Positions 16,839-26,477 are shown, counted from the first letter of the stretch. The stretch: DNA of 64,000 bases from Cohnella lupini (GCF_003386205.1 NZ_QRDY01000020.1:35944-99943), one strand, 5' to 3'. The notes: generated from the sequence alone by a model not told the origin. Numbers and translations: made by a program.

Positions 16839-17801
16839 GTGGATAAACAATCATTAGAGCGGAAGCTTGCCGCCGTCGTCCATAACGTGAACGAGGTAGT
16901 CGTAGGTAAAGAACGGGTGTTGGAGCATTTGTTGATCGGGTTGCTGTCTTCCGGTCACGTCATTCTGGAAGACGTTCCGGGTACGGGAAAGACGCTTCTG
17001 GCCAAATCTCTGGCTAAGTCGCTGGATTGCCAGATGCGCCGCATCCAATTCACGGCCGATTTGCTTCCTTCGGACGTAACCGGAATCAATTTCTATAACC
17101 AACAAGCCGGGCGGTTCGAATTGCGCCAAGGCCCCGTATTCTCGAATGTTTTGCTGGCGGACGAGCTGAATCGGGCGACGCCGCGCACGCAGTCCAGCTT
17201 GCTGGAATGCATGGAGGAACGCCAGGTGACGATAGACGGAGTCACCTACCCGCTGGAGTCGCCGTTCATGGTCATCGCGACGCAGAACCCCATCGACAAC
17301 CATGGAACGTTCCCCCTTCCCGAAGCCCAGCTTGACCGCTTCATGATGTGCATCTCGATGGGTTATCCGACGCAGGAGGAAGAACGGGCGATCCTAAGAC
17401 GATTCACCTCGGGCAATCCGCTAGAATCTTTAGCTCCGGCCGTGAGCCAGAAGGAAATCCAAGAGCTGCAAGCCATAGTGCCTACGGTTCACGTAAGCGA
17501 AGAGGTTTACGATTATTTGATCGCTATCGTAACGGCTACTCGAAGCCATTCCGAAATATCGTTCGGAGTTAGCCCGCGCGGAAGCTTGCAGCTATTGAAA
17601 GCCGCCCAAGCGCGCGCGCTGATTCGCGGAAGGGATTTCGTCGTTCCGGACGACGTCAAGGCTCTGATTAGGCCGGTGCTTGCCCACAGAATCATTCTTA
17701 AAGACACGTTCCGCGGCGAAGCGAACCGGGCAGGACCGCTCCTCGACAAGCTGGTTGCGGACATTCCCGTCCCGACGGAACCCGCGCTGGAGTCGAGGTA
17801 G
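16839..17801 (+). CDS. MoxR-family AAA+ ATPase
   Basis: 320-residue cytoplasmic ATPase. Walker A EDVPGTGKTLLAKSLA, Walker B VLLADELNRATPRTQ and sensor ATQNPIDNHGTFPLPEAQLDRF are typical of MoxR. These chaperone-like ATPases work with DUF58/VWA partners; here DUF58 and DUF4129 genes follow at once. The GTG at 16839 stands behind GGAGGAGGG; the frame continues upstream to 16767 without a ribosome site. A promoter-like TAAAAT (16804-16809) precedes it. Confidence 0.93.
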   Translation: MDKQSLERKLAAVVHNVNEVVVGKERVLEHLLIGLLSSGHVILEDVPGTGKTLLAKSLAKSLDCQMRRIQFTADLLPSDVTGINFYNQQAGRFELRQGPVFSNVLLADELNRATPRTQSSLLECMEERQVTIDGVTYPLESPFMVIATQNPIDNHGTFPLPEAQLDRFMMCISMGYPTQEEERAILRRFTSGNPLESLAPAVSQKEIQELQAIVPTVHVSEEVYDYLIAIVTATRSHSEISFGVSPRGSLQLLKAAQARALIRGRDFVVPDDVKALIRPVLAHRIILKDTFRGEANRAGPLLDKLVADIPVPTEPALESR

Positions 17802-17803
17802 GG

Positions 17804-18907
17804 ATGGCGGCCATTCTCTGGATCGTGTTTATCCTGATATTGTTCTTCCTTGCGCAGAGATCCGTCTATCGGCTGTTAGGGTTGAAATCCGTTTCGTATG
17901 AACGGACGTTCAGCTCGTCCCGATTGTTCGCGGGGCAAACGGTATGGATGCAGGAAACGATCAAGAACCGCAAGCGGCTGCCGCTGCCGTGGCTTCGGGT
18001 GGAGTCCCTGCTTCCCGCGCAATTGGTCTTCAAGCAACGGGAGACGAATATGTCGATCAGTAGCGGCGATCAACTGCAGAATCATGCGAGCTTATTCAGC
18101 GTGCCGCCATTTACGGAAATCGTCCGCAAGCACGAGATCATATGTCCGCATAGGGGCAAATATCGCATTACGAGCTATACGTTATCCATTGGGGACATCG
18201 TCGGCTTGACGAGCAAGACGATTAAACAGCCGGCGGACTGCGAGGTTATCGTATTTCCCAAGTTAAGAGAATTGAGCGAGCTTCCGGTGGATGCCCGAAG
18301 ATATTTGCAGAGCATCAGGAGCATGGTCAGTCCGATCATGGAGGATCATTATTACGTCGCCGGAATCAGGCCGTATCGGGCGGGCGATTCCTTTCGGATG
18401 ATGAACTGGAACGCGACGGCCAAATCGGGCGAGCTTCTCGTCCATAAGAGGGAAAGCATGCAGGACAACGATCTGACGATCCTGCTGAACGCGGAATTGC
18501 TGAACGCGGCTCATAACGTTAGGGTGACGCAAGAGCATTTCGAAGAGGCGTTGAGCTATGCGGCTTCCGCCGCGCAGTATGTCGTGAATGGCGGAGGGAA
18601 AGTCGGATTCATCTATAACGGAATATCCGAAGGCAACGATGGAGCGGTATTTCGTGCGCCGGCGAGATCCGGTGCGGCGCATATGGACAAGTTGCTGGAG
18701 GCGATGGCCGGGTTTCAGCCCGTTACGACCTTGGGTTTAACTTATTTGCTGGTACAACTGATCTCGGAGAGAACGCGCGGACAGCATTATATGCTCGTCT
18801 CCGCGTTCATCGATGCGAAGCAGGAGCAGCTCGTTCGACAAATGCGCAATCAGGGGAATTCGGTCGAATTGTTGCTGCTCGGCAAGGAGGTGGCGCTTCA
18901 TGGCTGA
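17804..18907 (+). CDS. DUF58 domain protein
   Basis: 367 residues: an N-terminal hydrophobic segment (AAILWIVFILILFFLAQ), a beta-rich middle and the DUF58 signature GIRPYRAGDSFRMMNWNATAKSGELLVHKRE at about 188-218, followed by a VWA-like region. The signature residues are shown here only in part: the PYR-GD-R-NW-AK pattern is complete. Starts three bases after the MoxR stop and overlaps the next gene by eight bases. Role likely in the assembly or folding of a cell-surface component with MoxR. Confidence 0.88.
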   Translation: MAAILWIVFILILFFLAQRSVYRLLGLKSVSYERTFSSSRLFAGQTVWMQETIKNRKRLPLPWLRVESLLPAQLVFKQRETNMSISSGDQLQNHASLFSVPPFTEIVRKHEIICPHRGKYRITSYTLSIGDIVGLTSKTIKQPADCEVIVFPKLRELSELPVDARRYLQSIRSMVSPIMEDHYYVAGIRPYRAGDSFRMMNWNATAKSGELLVHKRESMQDNDLTILLNAELLNAAHNVRVTQEHFEEALSYAASAAQYVVNGGGKVGFIYNGISEGNDGAVFRAPARSGAAHMDKLLEAMAGFQPVTTLGLTYLLVQLISERTRGQHYMLVSAFIDAKQEQLVRQMRNQGNSVELLLLGKEVALHG

Positions 18908-20207
18908 ATCTGCCGCAACGGGATATTCATCGCCGATAAGAAGAATCTTGCAACGCATACTAACGGAGTGCTTGATCTGGTTGCCCGTTTGGTTGATTCT
19001 CACGGTCAACATGGGAGGATTAGGGAAGCTGGGAATGGTCTTCGGCGCGATGGCGATCTTCGGAGCCGGTCTTGCTCTCCATCTAATGCCCGCCTTATGG
19101 CGCCGATTGACGCTGTTGACCGCGCTCTTTATTTTGCTCGCTATAGGTATCGTGCAATATCGAGAGGGAAATCTGCTCCTCTTCCTCTGGCTCGGCGTTC
19201 TGCTATGGAGAGGACGTTACCCGAATCTCGGATACTTGCATTACGTTCTGGCGTTCGGAATCTGTTGCACGGCGACTATCGTGACTTCGCTAAACCAAGA
19301 ATGGTCCGACTATCGGCTGCCGTTAATCCTGCTTGCCTTGATGTGGATCGTAGTTTGGTTTATCTCGCTCAACAAACGGATGATCGATGATGCGGGCTTA
19401 TACAACGGCATCGTTACGGGACAAGTGAGGAGAGCCAGCCGCAAATACTTATTTATCTTTTTGGCGGCAGGACTGTTGGTCATCGCGATTACCGTGAGTT
19501 ACGGTGAACAACTGCTGACTCCGAAGCAAGCCATCGATTCGGGGGATAGATGGATCGATCCCGATAAATTCATCCAACCGCCGCAAGAGATGGCGACTCC
19601 GGATTGGATGGATCCGAATGATCAGGGCGGCGGTTCCTCGACAATTGGTAAGATACTGTCTTGGATTTTAATAGCGCTTGCCCTTGCCGGGGCAATCTGG
19701 CTAGCGAGATTGTTTTGGAAGGATCGGACTTGGACCTGGAGGAAAATCGTCGACACGATCAAGGCGTGGCTGCTACGGGAGAATAAGACGGAGAAGCTGC
19801 CGTACGTGGAAGAGCGTAGAAGTTTGGCGAAGGATAAGAAGAAGGGACCGGGGAAATTCGACTCCCTGTTTCGCGGACGGAATCGCGCTCCGGATTGGGA
19901 TCGGCTCGACAATGCGGATAAGGTTCGGTTTCTATACGAAGAAGCAGTGACGGCCGGAATCGAGCAGGGATACGGGTTTAAGTCGTCCGATACTCCCTCG
20001 GAGACGATCGAAGAACTAGAGCGCTGGCTTCCGAGTCGGAAATCGCCGGTCCGAGGAGAAGATAGACAAGCGGCTTATTGGGAATGGCTGTCGAACGTTA
20101 GGGGATCGCTGATCAAGCTTTACGAGAAGGCAAGATACAGCCCGAACGAAGTCACGTCCCAGGAAGTGGATAGTTTGAAAGAACGGCACCCGGTCCGAAA
20201 AAAATAA
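18900..20207 (+). CDS. Membrane protein with DUF4129 C-terminus, lacking a transglutaminase core
   Basis: 435 residues. N-terminal block of about five to six membrane helices (residues 15-200), one more helix near 255-275, then a basic cytoplasmic tail ending in a DUF4129 domain (RVRFLYEEAVTAG, SDTPSETIEELERWLP, LIKLYEKARYSP). In related MoxR-DUF58 operons the third gene carries a transglutaminase core between these parts; here no Cys-His-Asp transglutaminase motif is seen. ATG at 18900 sits behind AAGGAGGTG and overlaps the DUF58 stop. Confidence 0.78.
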   Translation: MAESAATGYSSPIRRILQRILTECLIWLPVWLILTVNMGGLGKLGMVFGAMAIFGAGLALHLMPALWRRLTLLTALFILLAIGIVQYREGNLLLFLWLGVLLWRGRYPNLGYLHYVLAFGICCTATIVTSLNQEWSDYRLPLILLALMWIVVWFISLNKRMIDDAGLYNGIVTGQVRRASRKYLFIFLAAGLLVIAITVSYGEQLLTPKQAIDSGDRWIDPDKFIQPPQEMATPDWMDPNDQGGGSSTIGKILSWILIALALAGAIWLARLFWKDRTWTWRKIVDTIKAWLLRENKTEKLPYVEERRSLAKDKKKGPGKFDSLFRGRNRAPDWDRLDNADKVRFLYEEAVTAGIEQGYGFKSSDTPSETIEELERWLPSRKSPVRGEDRQAAYWEWLSNVRGSLIKLYEKARYSPNEVTSQEVDSLKERHPVRKK

Positions 20208-20287
20208 AGCAGGATAAATTCTCAATAACAGCTTGTTTCAACTTTAATACCCACGGGTATAAGGAAGATAACGGATCATTTAAACGG

Positions 20288-20316
20288 AACAAAGGCCCGC
20301 GAATGCGGGCCTTTGC
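20288..20316. terminator. Hairpin between convergent genes
   Basis: AAAGGCCCGC / GCGGGCCTTT around a GAAT loop (20291-20314); short T-runs on both strands suit a shared bidirectional terminator. Confidence 0.7.
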
Positions 20317-20343
20317 CATAAGAATGAGATACTATATCCCGTG

Positions 20344-20838
20344 TTACTTACTCGCAACCTGAGCGACTTCTTGTTCCGTTGCTACTTTCTCGTACGTCTC
20401 CGTGCCCATGATACGACGAGCACCAAGATAGCGTTTAGCGTAGTAGTTATCTCCCAGGGAGGTAATCGTTACGCCTTTGGATGCCGCATGGGCGAATTTG
20501 TTGTCGCCAACGTAGATTCCCACATGCGATACGCCATCGCCGCTAGTGTTGAAGAATACGAGATCGCCGGCGCGAAGATCATCGCGTTCAACTTTCTTGC
20601 CTTCATCCCAACTGAACATGTCCCTCGAACTACGTGGAAGATCGATGCCGAGCTTCTTCATAACATACCCCGTGAATCCGGAGCAATCAAAGCCGCTTGG
20701 AGTCGTTCCGCCGTAAGAATAGTCCGATCCGAGGAGAGGATCAATCGTTTTGTCGAGCTTGGAGTCCGCGAATGCGCTACCCACCTGAACGGCGAGCAGT
20801 AGAGCCAGGGAAAGCAGAAATACTGAAACTTTGCGCAA
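20344..20838 (-). CDS. Secreted NlpC/P60 cell wall hydrolase
   Basis: 164-residue exported endopeptidase of peptidoglycan stem peptides. Signal peptide of about 25 residues (KVSVFLLSLALLLAVQVGSAFA), then a single NlpC/P60 domain with catalytic Cys in FDCSGFTGYV, His in VSHVGIYVGDN and the third polar residue in FAHAASKGV. No binding domain (SH3, LysM) is attached. TTG start, nine bases after AAGGAG. Controlled by a c-di-AMP riboswitch whose 3' edge lies against that ribosome site. Confidence 0.92.
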   Translation of the reverse strand: MRKVSVFLLSLALLLAVQVGSAFADSKLDKTIDPLLGSDYSYGGTTPSGFDCSGFTGYVMKKLGIDLPRSSRDMFSWDEGKKVERDDLRAGDLVFFNTSGDGVSHVGIYVGDNKFAHAASKGVTITSLGDNYYAKRYLGARRIMGTETYEKVATEQEVAQVASK

Positions 20839-20855
20839 AACAGGTGACTCCTTCC

Positions 20856-20977
20856 AATGCCTACGAGGTTAGCTGGAGGGTTCGGTAGAAGGTTCCCCTA
20901 TGGCCACTGTGAAGCGAGGCCAATTCACCCAAAAGATGGTTCCCCCGTTTTCCGGTTTGCGGAAACTCGGCAGTTTT
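20856..20977 (-). promoter_or_regulatory. ydaO/yuaA-type c-di-AMP riboswitch
   Basis: On the minus strand the leader contains, in order, the conserved blocks of this aptamer: CTGCCGAGTTTCCGC, a G-rich GGGGGAACCA, TTGGGTGAAT, GGCCATAGGGGAACCTT, CTACCGAACC and CAGCTAACCTCGTAGGC. The class commonly controls wall hydrolases, as here. The 3' boundary is only a few bases from the AAGGAG of the hydrolase gene and no T-tract terminator fits between, which suggests control of translation initiation. Confidence 0.9.
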
Positions 20978-21049
20978 TGATTTCTTAAGTTTATATATTC
21001 GGTTATCGTGACGAATTTCCTGCATCTGCTAAATTAGAATTCCCTAATC

Positions 21050-21192
21050 TTGAGTGTCGAACTAGGAATAAATACCCCCTTTGCGACTAGATTTTTCCCG
21101 CCGTTAATAACGCCAAACCCCGGCTACGGCCCTATTAAAGGCGCAACCGGGGAATGTCCCTGTAGAATATTGTCGATGGGGGACAGGACAGC
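21050..21192 (-). other. Intergenic region downstream of the membrane-protein gene
   Basis: Contains a hairpin CCCCGG / CCGGGG (about 21117-21162, interrupted loop) followed on the minus strand by TTTGGCGTT, a possible weak terminator for the 21193-24015 gene pair. The hydrolase promoter should also lie here; I could not place it with confidence. Confidence 0.4.
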
Positions 21193-22005
21193 TTACTCCG
21201 TTTTAACCCATACCTGATACTGCGCCGCGGAGGTCCACAGCTTAAGCAGGGATCTTACGAAGTGAAAGCTTTGATGCAGCGCAACGGCGAGAAATCCTGA
21301 CCAGAACAGAGAGACGGCCCAGGCTGTAGCGGATACTGCCAAACCGATGCCGAGCATAAGTAAAGTAATTCCCAATAGCGGGAGCGCCCGGCTAAGCGCT
21401 AATCCCAGACCCTTGAAGATTCCTTCCCGAGAGACCGCACCGAACTGCATGAATTGAAACGCGAGGTGAATGATGAACCCTAGAGCTAACCAAGCGGCAG
21501 CGTAGGGCAGCAGTCCCTGAAGCCAATTCGTTAAGGAGGGCTCTGAGAAAAACCGGTCTTTGGCTAGCGGAAGAAGCCATATGGCGGGGAGCAGAATCAA
21601 CCCGTTCTCCAGCCAGTAGAGTAGGGCTACCGGTTTCCACGCCTGTCGCATTCCGAACAATACCCGAGTGCCTCCGGATTCCGTCGCATGGTGGAAGGAA
21701 TAGTAGACGCCGGCATTGAGCAACGGAGTGAGAACCATTCTGATCAAGAGCAATCCGCCAAGCAGCCAGAGGAACTCGTTAACGAGGTCTGTCTTGAGTA
21801 TGCGGAATTGCGCTTCGATCAGGAAAAGATGGGTAGCGTCGGAGTTCGGATGACTGTCGGGATAACGCGCGAGAATGGGCGTTACGACCGAATCGACGAA
21901 CCGGTATAGGAAGAATCCCCAAAGCAGGCGATACAGGAACAGGAGAACCAATACATACTTATGCCGAACCGTCATGTCCCATCCCTTTTTTATTAGTTGA
22001 CGCAT
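21193..22005 (-). CDS. Multi-pass membrane protein, function unknown
   Basis: 270 residues with roughly six hydrophobic segments (KYVLVLLFLYRLLWGFFLY, EFLWLLGGLLLIRMVLTPLL, NGLILLPAIWLLPLA, AAAWLALGFIIHLAF, PLLGITLLMLGIGLAVSATAWAV). I do not recognise a named family. It follows the M1 peptidase gene by 12 bp on the same strand, so both are probably one transcript. The ATG follows AAAAAAGGGATGGGAC. Confidence 0.7.
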   Translation of the reverse strand: MRQLIKKGWDMTVRHKYVLVLLFLYRLLWGFFLYRFVDSVVTPILARYPDSHPNSDATHLFLIEAQFRILKTDLVNEFLWLLGGLLLIRMVLTPLLNAGVYYSFHHATESGGTRVLFGMRQAWKPVALLYWLENGLILLPAIWLLPLAKDRFFSEPSLTNWLQGLLPYAAAWLALGFIIHLAFQFMQFGAVSREGIFKGLGLALSRALPLLGITLLMLGIGLAVSATAWAVSLFWSGFLAVALHQSFHFVRSLLKLWTSAAQYQVWVKTE

Positions 22006-22017
22006 TCTCCGATCACC

Positions 22018-24015
22018 TCACCACGCCATTGTTCCGAACAGGCCTTCAATGAGCTGGGTTATTCCCGTCGCGAAGCGAGTGCGCTCTTCCTTGGGAACTT
22101 CCGATTGCAAGTAATTGTTATAACGGCGATTGTCGAGCACTACATTCAAGCTTGGATCTATTGCCGCGTATACGAGAGGAGTCGAAGACTTGAGCTGCAG
22201 CTGTACATGCGTCTGCGTGCCGTCCCACTTCTTGCGAACCGACTGCCCGTCCTCGAACATGAACCAGATGGAGACGGATTGGGGACTTCCCCCGTTGCGC
22301 CGCAGAAGCACGACGCTTTCATATTCCCCGTCCTCCGCTTTGCGAGTGTTGATGGAGTCGATAGCGAAATCCGTCATTTGTCCTTGCTGCACGTAGGCTT
22401 GGAAGAAGTCCGTCCATTTCGTTTTCGTCACGGTTTCCACGACCTTCTGGAAGTCGGAGGAGGAAGGATGCTTGAATTTATAGTTCTGAAAATAAGTTCG
22501 CAAGATCTTGCTCATCGTTTTATCGCCGACTTGACGCTCGAGTGAGGATAATACGAGCTTCCCTCGCAAATAGACATTTTCCGCGTAGCCGTCCGATGAG
22601 CTGTACCGCCATGAAGATTGATTCAGCGGCTCCGGGTGGGTTAAATAGCTGGCTTCGATCGGAATGTTGGGAAGCACGCCGTAGATACTCGACATCAGCT
22701 TATCTTCGGTGTAGGAGGTAAACCCTTCGTCGAGCCAAGCTTCCTCGAATTCGTTCGAAGCCACCAAACCGTACCAATATTGATGGGCGATCTCATGTAC
22801 GAGCGTGCGCTCCAGCTCATATCCGGGATTGTCGTCCCGGGCCGAAGCGGCGGTGACGAGCGTCGGGTACTCCATCCCGCCCGCGCCGTTTCCGTCGGCA
22901 GGCGGTACGACGACCGAGAGGGTCGAATAAGGATATTCGCCGTACCATTCTCCAAGCTTGGCAAGGGCGGACTTCGCGGCATGCATGTAGCGGTCTTTCA
23001 AGTCCTTATGCAGGGGATCCAGATAAAGCTTGATTCGCACGCCGGGTATTCCGGGAGAAGAGAAGGAGTCCTCTACGTATTCGAAATTCGGAGATGCGGA
23101 CCATGCGAAATCGTGAACGTCGTCGGCATAGAACTGGAAGCTCTTGCGTCCGCCGGAAACGACGGGAGTTCCGGTCTGGAAGCCGGTTGCGGCCACCTTG
23201 AACGAAGCGGGGACATTAATCCGGACGTTATAGATTCCGAAATCCGCGAAAAATTCGGAATTGCCGTGATACTGGTGCAGGTTCCATCCTTCGGTTGCCC
23301 GTCCTCGCATGCCCGCCGTCTCGTATACGGCAATCTTAGGGAACCATTGTCCGGCCATTACGAAATCTCCGGCTTTGCCCATTCTCGCGAATACGTCGGG
23401 CAGCTTGACCGTGAATTTCATGCGAAGTGTGACGGACGAGCCGGGCTTGACCGGATTCGGAAGACGGAAAGTGGCTAATGTCTTATCGTTCTTGTTGCCG
23501 TCGTCCGGTTGTACGTAATGAAGCCTCGGCATGAGGGTTTCTCCTTCTTCCGTCGTCATGGAGGTAAGCTCCATGTTTCCGAAGCTGCCTTGCTTCATTT
23601 TGTCTCCGCGCAGCTGGCCGTTGGATTCTTTAATGAACGTACTGCCGGGAGAGAAGGCATTCGGGTATAAGTGCAGATAGAGCTCCGAGACGGATTTGCG
23701 TCCGGGATTCTTCCAGGTGACGGTTTGCTCCCCGGTCAAGCTTCCGTTCTGGTCATCCAGGGCAACGGAAATATGGTATTCCGTTACGCGATTGCTAAGC
23801 ACGACGGCTTGCGGCTTCAAGGGAATATCCGGACGCGGCTCGGTTTTCGGTTGAACCGCGGCGGGAGCGGCGGACACCGGGAGCTCGGACATTTCGGAAG
23901 AAGGCCATGCATATTGGTCCACCCAAGCCTCGGCAAACCCGAATCGAACCGAAAATACTAGTACAGCAGCGGCAGCGACGAAAAGTAACATTCGCAGCGA
24001 ACGGCGCTTAGGCAT
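22018..24015 (-). CDS. M1 family zinc metallopeptidase, exported
   Basis: 665 residues. N-terminal signal or anchor (SLRMLLFVAAAAVLVFSV), a proline-rich linker, then the beta-rich N-domain and gluzincin domain. Zinc site VHEIAHQYWYG with the distal Glu in EEAWLDEGF; exopeptidase-type motif GGMEYPT in place of GAMEN; catalytic tyrosine region later (SYLTHPEP to VYLRGKLVL). It should trim peptides outside the cell. The ATG at 24015 is preceded by GGGAGGG; the frame continues to 24042 but without a ribosome site. Confidence 0.9.
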   Translation of the reverse strand: MPKRRSLRMLLFVAAAAVLVFSVRFGFAEAWVDQYAWPSSEMSELPVSAAPAAVQPKTEPRPDIPLKPQAVVLSNRVTEYHISVALDDQNGSLTGEQTVTWKNPGRKSVSELYLHLYPNAFSPGSTFIKESNGQLRGDKMKQGSFGNMELTSMTTEEGETLMPRLHYVQPDDGNKNDKTLATFRLPNPVKPGSSVTLRMKFTVKLPDVFARMGKAGDFVMAGQWFPKIAVYETAGMRGRATEGWNLHQYHGNSEFFADFGIYNVRINVPASFKVAATGFQTGTPVVSGGRKSFQFYADDVHDFAWSASPNFEYVEDSFSSPGIPGVRIKLYLDPLHKDLKDRYMHAAKSALAKLGEWYGEYPYSTLSVVVPPADGNGAGGMEYPTLVTAASARDDNPGYELERTLVHEIAHQYWYGLVASNEFEEAWLDEGFTSYTEDKLMSSIYGVLPNIPIEASYLTHPEPLNQSSWRYSSSDGYAENVYLRGKLVLSSLERQVGDKTMSKILRTYFQNYKFKHPSSSDFQKVVETVTKTKWTDFFQAYVQQGQMTDFAIDSINTRKAEDGEYESVVLLRRNGGSPQSVSIWFMFEDGQSVRKKWDGTQTHVQLQLKSSTPLVYAAIDPSLNVVLDNRRYNNYLQSEVPKEERTRFATGITQLIEGLFGTMAW

Positions 24016-24091
24016 ACGGATAACCCTCCCGTTGACAAGCATCTACGAGATATATATGTGGGTTGTCCGCGAATTATATCTGTGAAAAGAT

Positions 24092-24137
24092 AAACAACCT
24101 TACCCAGGCTATAATGCCGGAGTAAGGTTGTTTTTTT
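24092..24137 (-). terminator. Hairpin terminator between helD and the M1 peptidase gene
   Basis: ACAACCTTAC / GTAAGGTTGT (24094-24103 and 24122-24131). The plus-strand T-run is perfect; the minus-strand one (TTGTTTATCTTTT) is broken. Neighbouring genes both run on the minus strand. Confidence 0.7.
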
Positions 24138-24146
24138 GGCTATCCT

Positions 24147-26237
24147 TCAAGAAGACAACAAACCCGTCTCCTCCCCGTAATAATAAAGCGTCAACTGGTG
24201 AAGGGCGCGAGTACAGCCGACGTATAACAGCTTGGCATCCTGTGGAGTCAGAGCATACTGCCGATCGTTCGCGTTCGCGACGAGCACCGCATCGAACTCA
24301 AGACCCTTCGCCAAGTAAACGGGGACGACCGTGATTCCGCCGCGGTAAGAAGCTTGGCCTTCGGAGATCAGGTTCGCTTCGATGCCCGCTCGAACCATCT
24401 CCTCGTGAAGGCTGGTGCACTCTTGATCCTTACGTCCGATTATCGCGATCGTCCTCATACCGCGTTCCTGATTATCGTCGATAAACGATCGGATAAACGG
24501 CACTTTCTCATCCTCGCGCTCAAGACGAACGACGTCGACGGGGTCTCCGCTCCGGAAAACCGGTTCGGCGGGAGGGAGGCCCGTGTCCGTATGGGGCAGA
24601 ATCCGATTGGCGAATTCAATGATTTCGAGCGTGGAACGGTAGCTTTGCTTCAAGACGTGGTAAGAATTATGCTCCTCGTCGAACACGGCCGACAGCTCAT
24701 CCCATCGCTGGACGCCCCGATAAGCATGAATGCCCTGCGCCAAGTCGCCGAGAATAGTAAACGACGGCTCGTTCATAAAGGTATTCAATAGCGCGATCTG
24801 GAAAGGGGAGACGTCCTGAGCCTCATCCACGACGACGTGATCGAACGCCAGGTTTTCCGCTCCGTTGAATACGTAGTGAATCCATACGAGGGCGGCCAAG
24901 TCTTCGGGCTGAACGAATCCCTTTTTCAGATAGGGTTGCGTCCCGGAGAGAACCTTCTTGGGAATGCTACCTTCCGCCCCGCTCGCGAAAATACTTTGGT
25001 AGAAGGAGAGGGCATCCGCCTTGGGGAGCTTGTTTACGTAAGTCCGAAGCCGCTGCTTGCCCGTCTTGCTCTTATCCTTGCGGATTTTCGGATCGCCGAT
25101 GTTCGTTAACTGCATTTCCAGCCACCGGTTGATTCTTGCCGATAACCTTTCCCGTCGTGCGGCAAGCGGATAATGGCGATATTCCACCTCGAACCATTCG
25201 CGGATCATGGAACCGGGCAAGACGCGCCCCTCCCAGGCTTCGAAAGGCTGATCCGTCAGGAAGTTTTCTTCGAAATCCTTCAGCTTGCCGTCCAGCCAAG
25301 ACTTGAAGGCAAGGGAGCCCTTGAAGCGGCCGGGCGTCTCATCGTCGATCGGAGGACGTGTTCCTTCGAGGGAAAACCAAACATTGCCCTCGACCGTTCC
25401 TTGCGCCATACGAACGTTGTCGTTCAACCGGTCAAGCGCCCATTCGGCGAAAGTCGTCTGCTTGACGTTGCCGACTCCGAGCTCCGGAAGCACGCCCGAG
25501 ATATAATCGAGGAACATCGTGTTCGGCGCGAAAATAACCATTCGCTCCGCGCGAATCTGCTGCTGGTATTGATAGAGCAGGAACGCTAGCCGGTGCAAGG
25601 CGACGGTCGTTTTTCCCGAACCGGCAGCCCCTTGAATGATCAGCGCCTTATAACGCGGAGCGCGGATGATCAAATCCTGTTCGGCTTGGATCGTGGACAC
25701 GATATCGCGCAGCCGGTTATCCTTCTTGTCGCCGAGTTTATATAGCAGGAATTCGTCGTTGAGCCCGATGTTGTCTCCGCCGCGCTCGTAGCTGTCCACG
25801 ACTCTTCCTAACGTTTTGTCGCGGATGGATAGATTGCGTTTGCGATAGATTTCTCCTTGGATGGTGCCATCCGGTGCTTCGTAAGTAACGGGAGCATCGC
25901 CGCCGGTGAACGAATAGAATAAGCTTGCCACGGGGGCTCGCCAATCGATGACGTAAGGTGCGGCCGTCTCCTTGAGATCTAAGCCCCGCTTGCCGATGTA
26001 TAAGGGAAGAGGAGCGGCTTTGCCGTCTTCCTGGAAGTCGAGCCGACCGAAGTAAGGGTCGTTGTCCAGCAAGTCCAGCCGTTGTCGGGTTTCTTCGCGC
26101 TTGGCTTCGAGGAGCTGCTCCACGTAATCTTGCCCGCGGTACACCGGACCGATATCGGAGCGTTGACGTTCGATTTCTTGAAAGGTTTGTTGCAGCCTTT
26201 CTTGTTCTTCAGGGTACAACGTGTTAATGGGATCCAC
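24147..26237 (-). CDS. helD: HelD-like RNA polymerase recycling ATPase
   Basis: 696-residue superfamily 1 helicase-like protein. N-terminal coiled coil (EEQERLQQTFQEIERQRSDIG), Walker A IIQGAAGSGKTTVALHRLA near 205-223, FDHVVVDEAQDVSPFQ (Walker B), KQSYRSTLEIIEFANRILP and TVVPVYLAKGLEFDAVLV are HelD/UvrD hallmarks. HelD displaces stalled RNA polymerase from nucleic acid in Gram-positives. GTG start nine bases after AGGAGG. Some UvrD-like relatives exist, but the N-terminal coiled coil and length favour HelD. Confidence 0.88.
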   Translation of the reverse strand: MDPINTLYPEEQERLQQTFQEIERQRSDIGPVYRGQDYVEQLLEAKREETRQRLDLLDNDPYFGRLDFQEDGKAAPLPLYIGKRGLDLKETAAPYVIDWRAPVASLFYSFTGGDAPVTYEAPDGTIQGEIYRKRNLSIRDKTLGRVVDSYERGGDNIGLNDEFLLYKLGDKKDNRLRDIVSTIQAEQDLIIRAPRYKALIIQGAAGSGKTTVALHRLAFLLYQYQQQIRAERMVIFAPNTMFLDYISGVLPELGVGNVKQTTFAEWALDRLNDNVRMAQGTVEGNVWFSLEGTRPPIDDETPGRFKGSLAFKSWLDGKLKDFEENFLTDQPFEAWEGRVLPGSMIREWFEVEYRHYPLAARRERLSARINRWLEMQLTNIGDPKIRKDKSKTGKQRLRTYVNKLPKADALSFYQSIFASGAEGSIPKKVLSGTQPYLKKGFVQPEDLAALVWIHYVFNGAENLAFDHVVVDEAQDVSPFQIALLNTFMNEPSFTILGDLAQGIHAYRGVQRWDELSAVFDEEHNSYHVLKQSYRSTLEIIEFANRILPHTDTGLPPAEPVFRSGDPVDVVRLEREDEKVPFIRSFIDDNQERGMRTIAIIGRKDQECTSLHEEMVRAGIEANLISEGQASYRGGITVVPVYLAKGLEFDAVLVANANDRQYALTPQDAKLLYVGCTRALHQLTLYYYGEETGLLSS

Positions 26238-26477
26238 TGTCTGGTGCCTCCTTGCTTGCTAATAAATAATAACTTCACTTATTGTGGCTTATTTTCGATA
26301 AAAACAATAGACTTATGTTTTCCGGTTTGTTATGATGTTGAGTACAGGATTGCCTAAAATAGATGGAACATACGTTCCCATCCACGAGCAAGCAGAGAAA
26401 GCGGATTAGATCTCGATTTCAAGAGGTCTAGGCTCCGGTTTTTTTCATATCTAACGGGAAAACGCAGGAGGACGATC

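Noticed and set aside
20341..20802. Plus-strand frame of 153 residues over the NlpC/P60 gene
   Set aside because: Opposite strand of a clear hydrolase with catalytic residues; no independent support.
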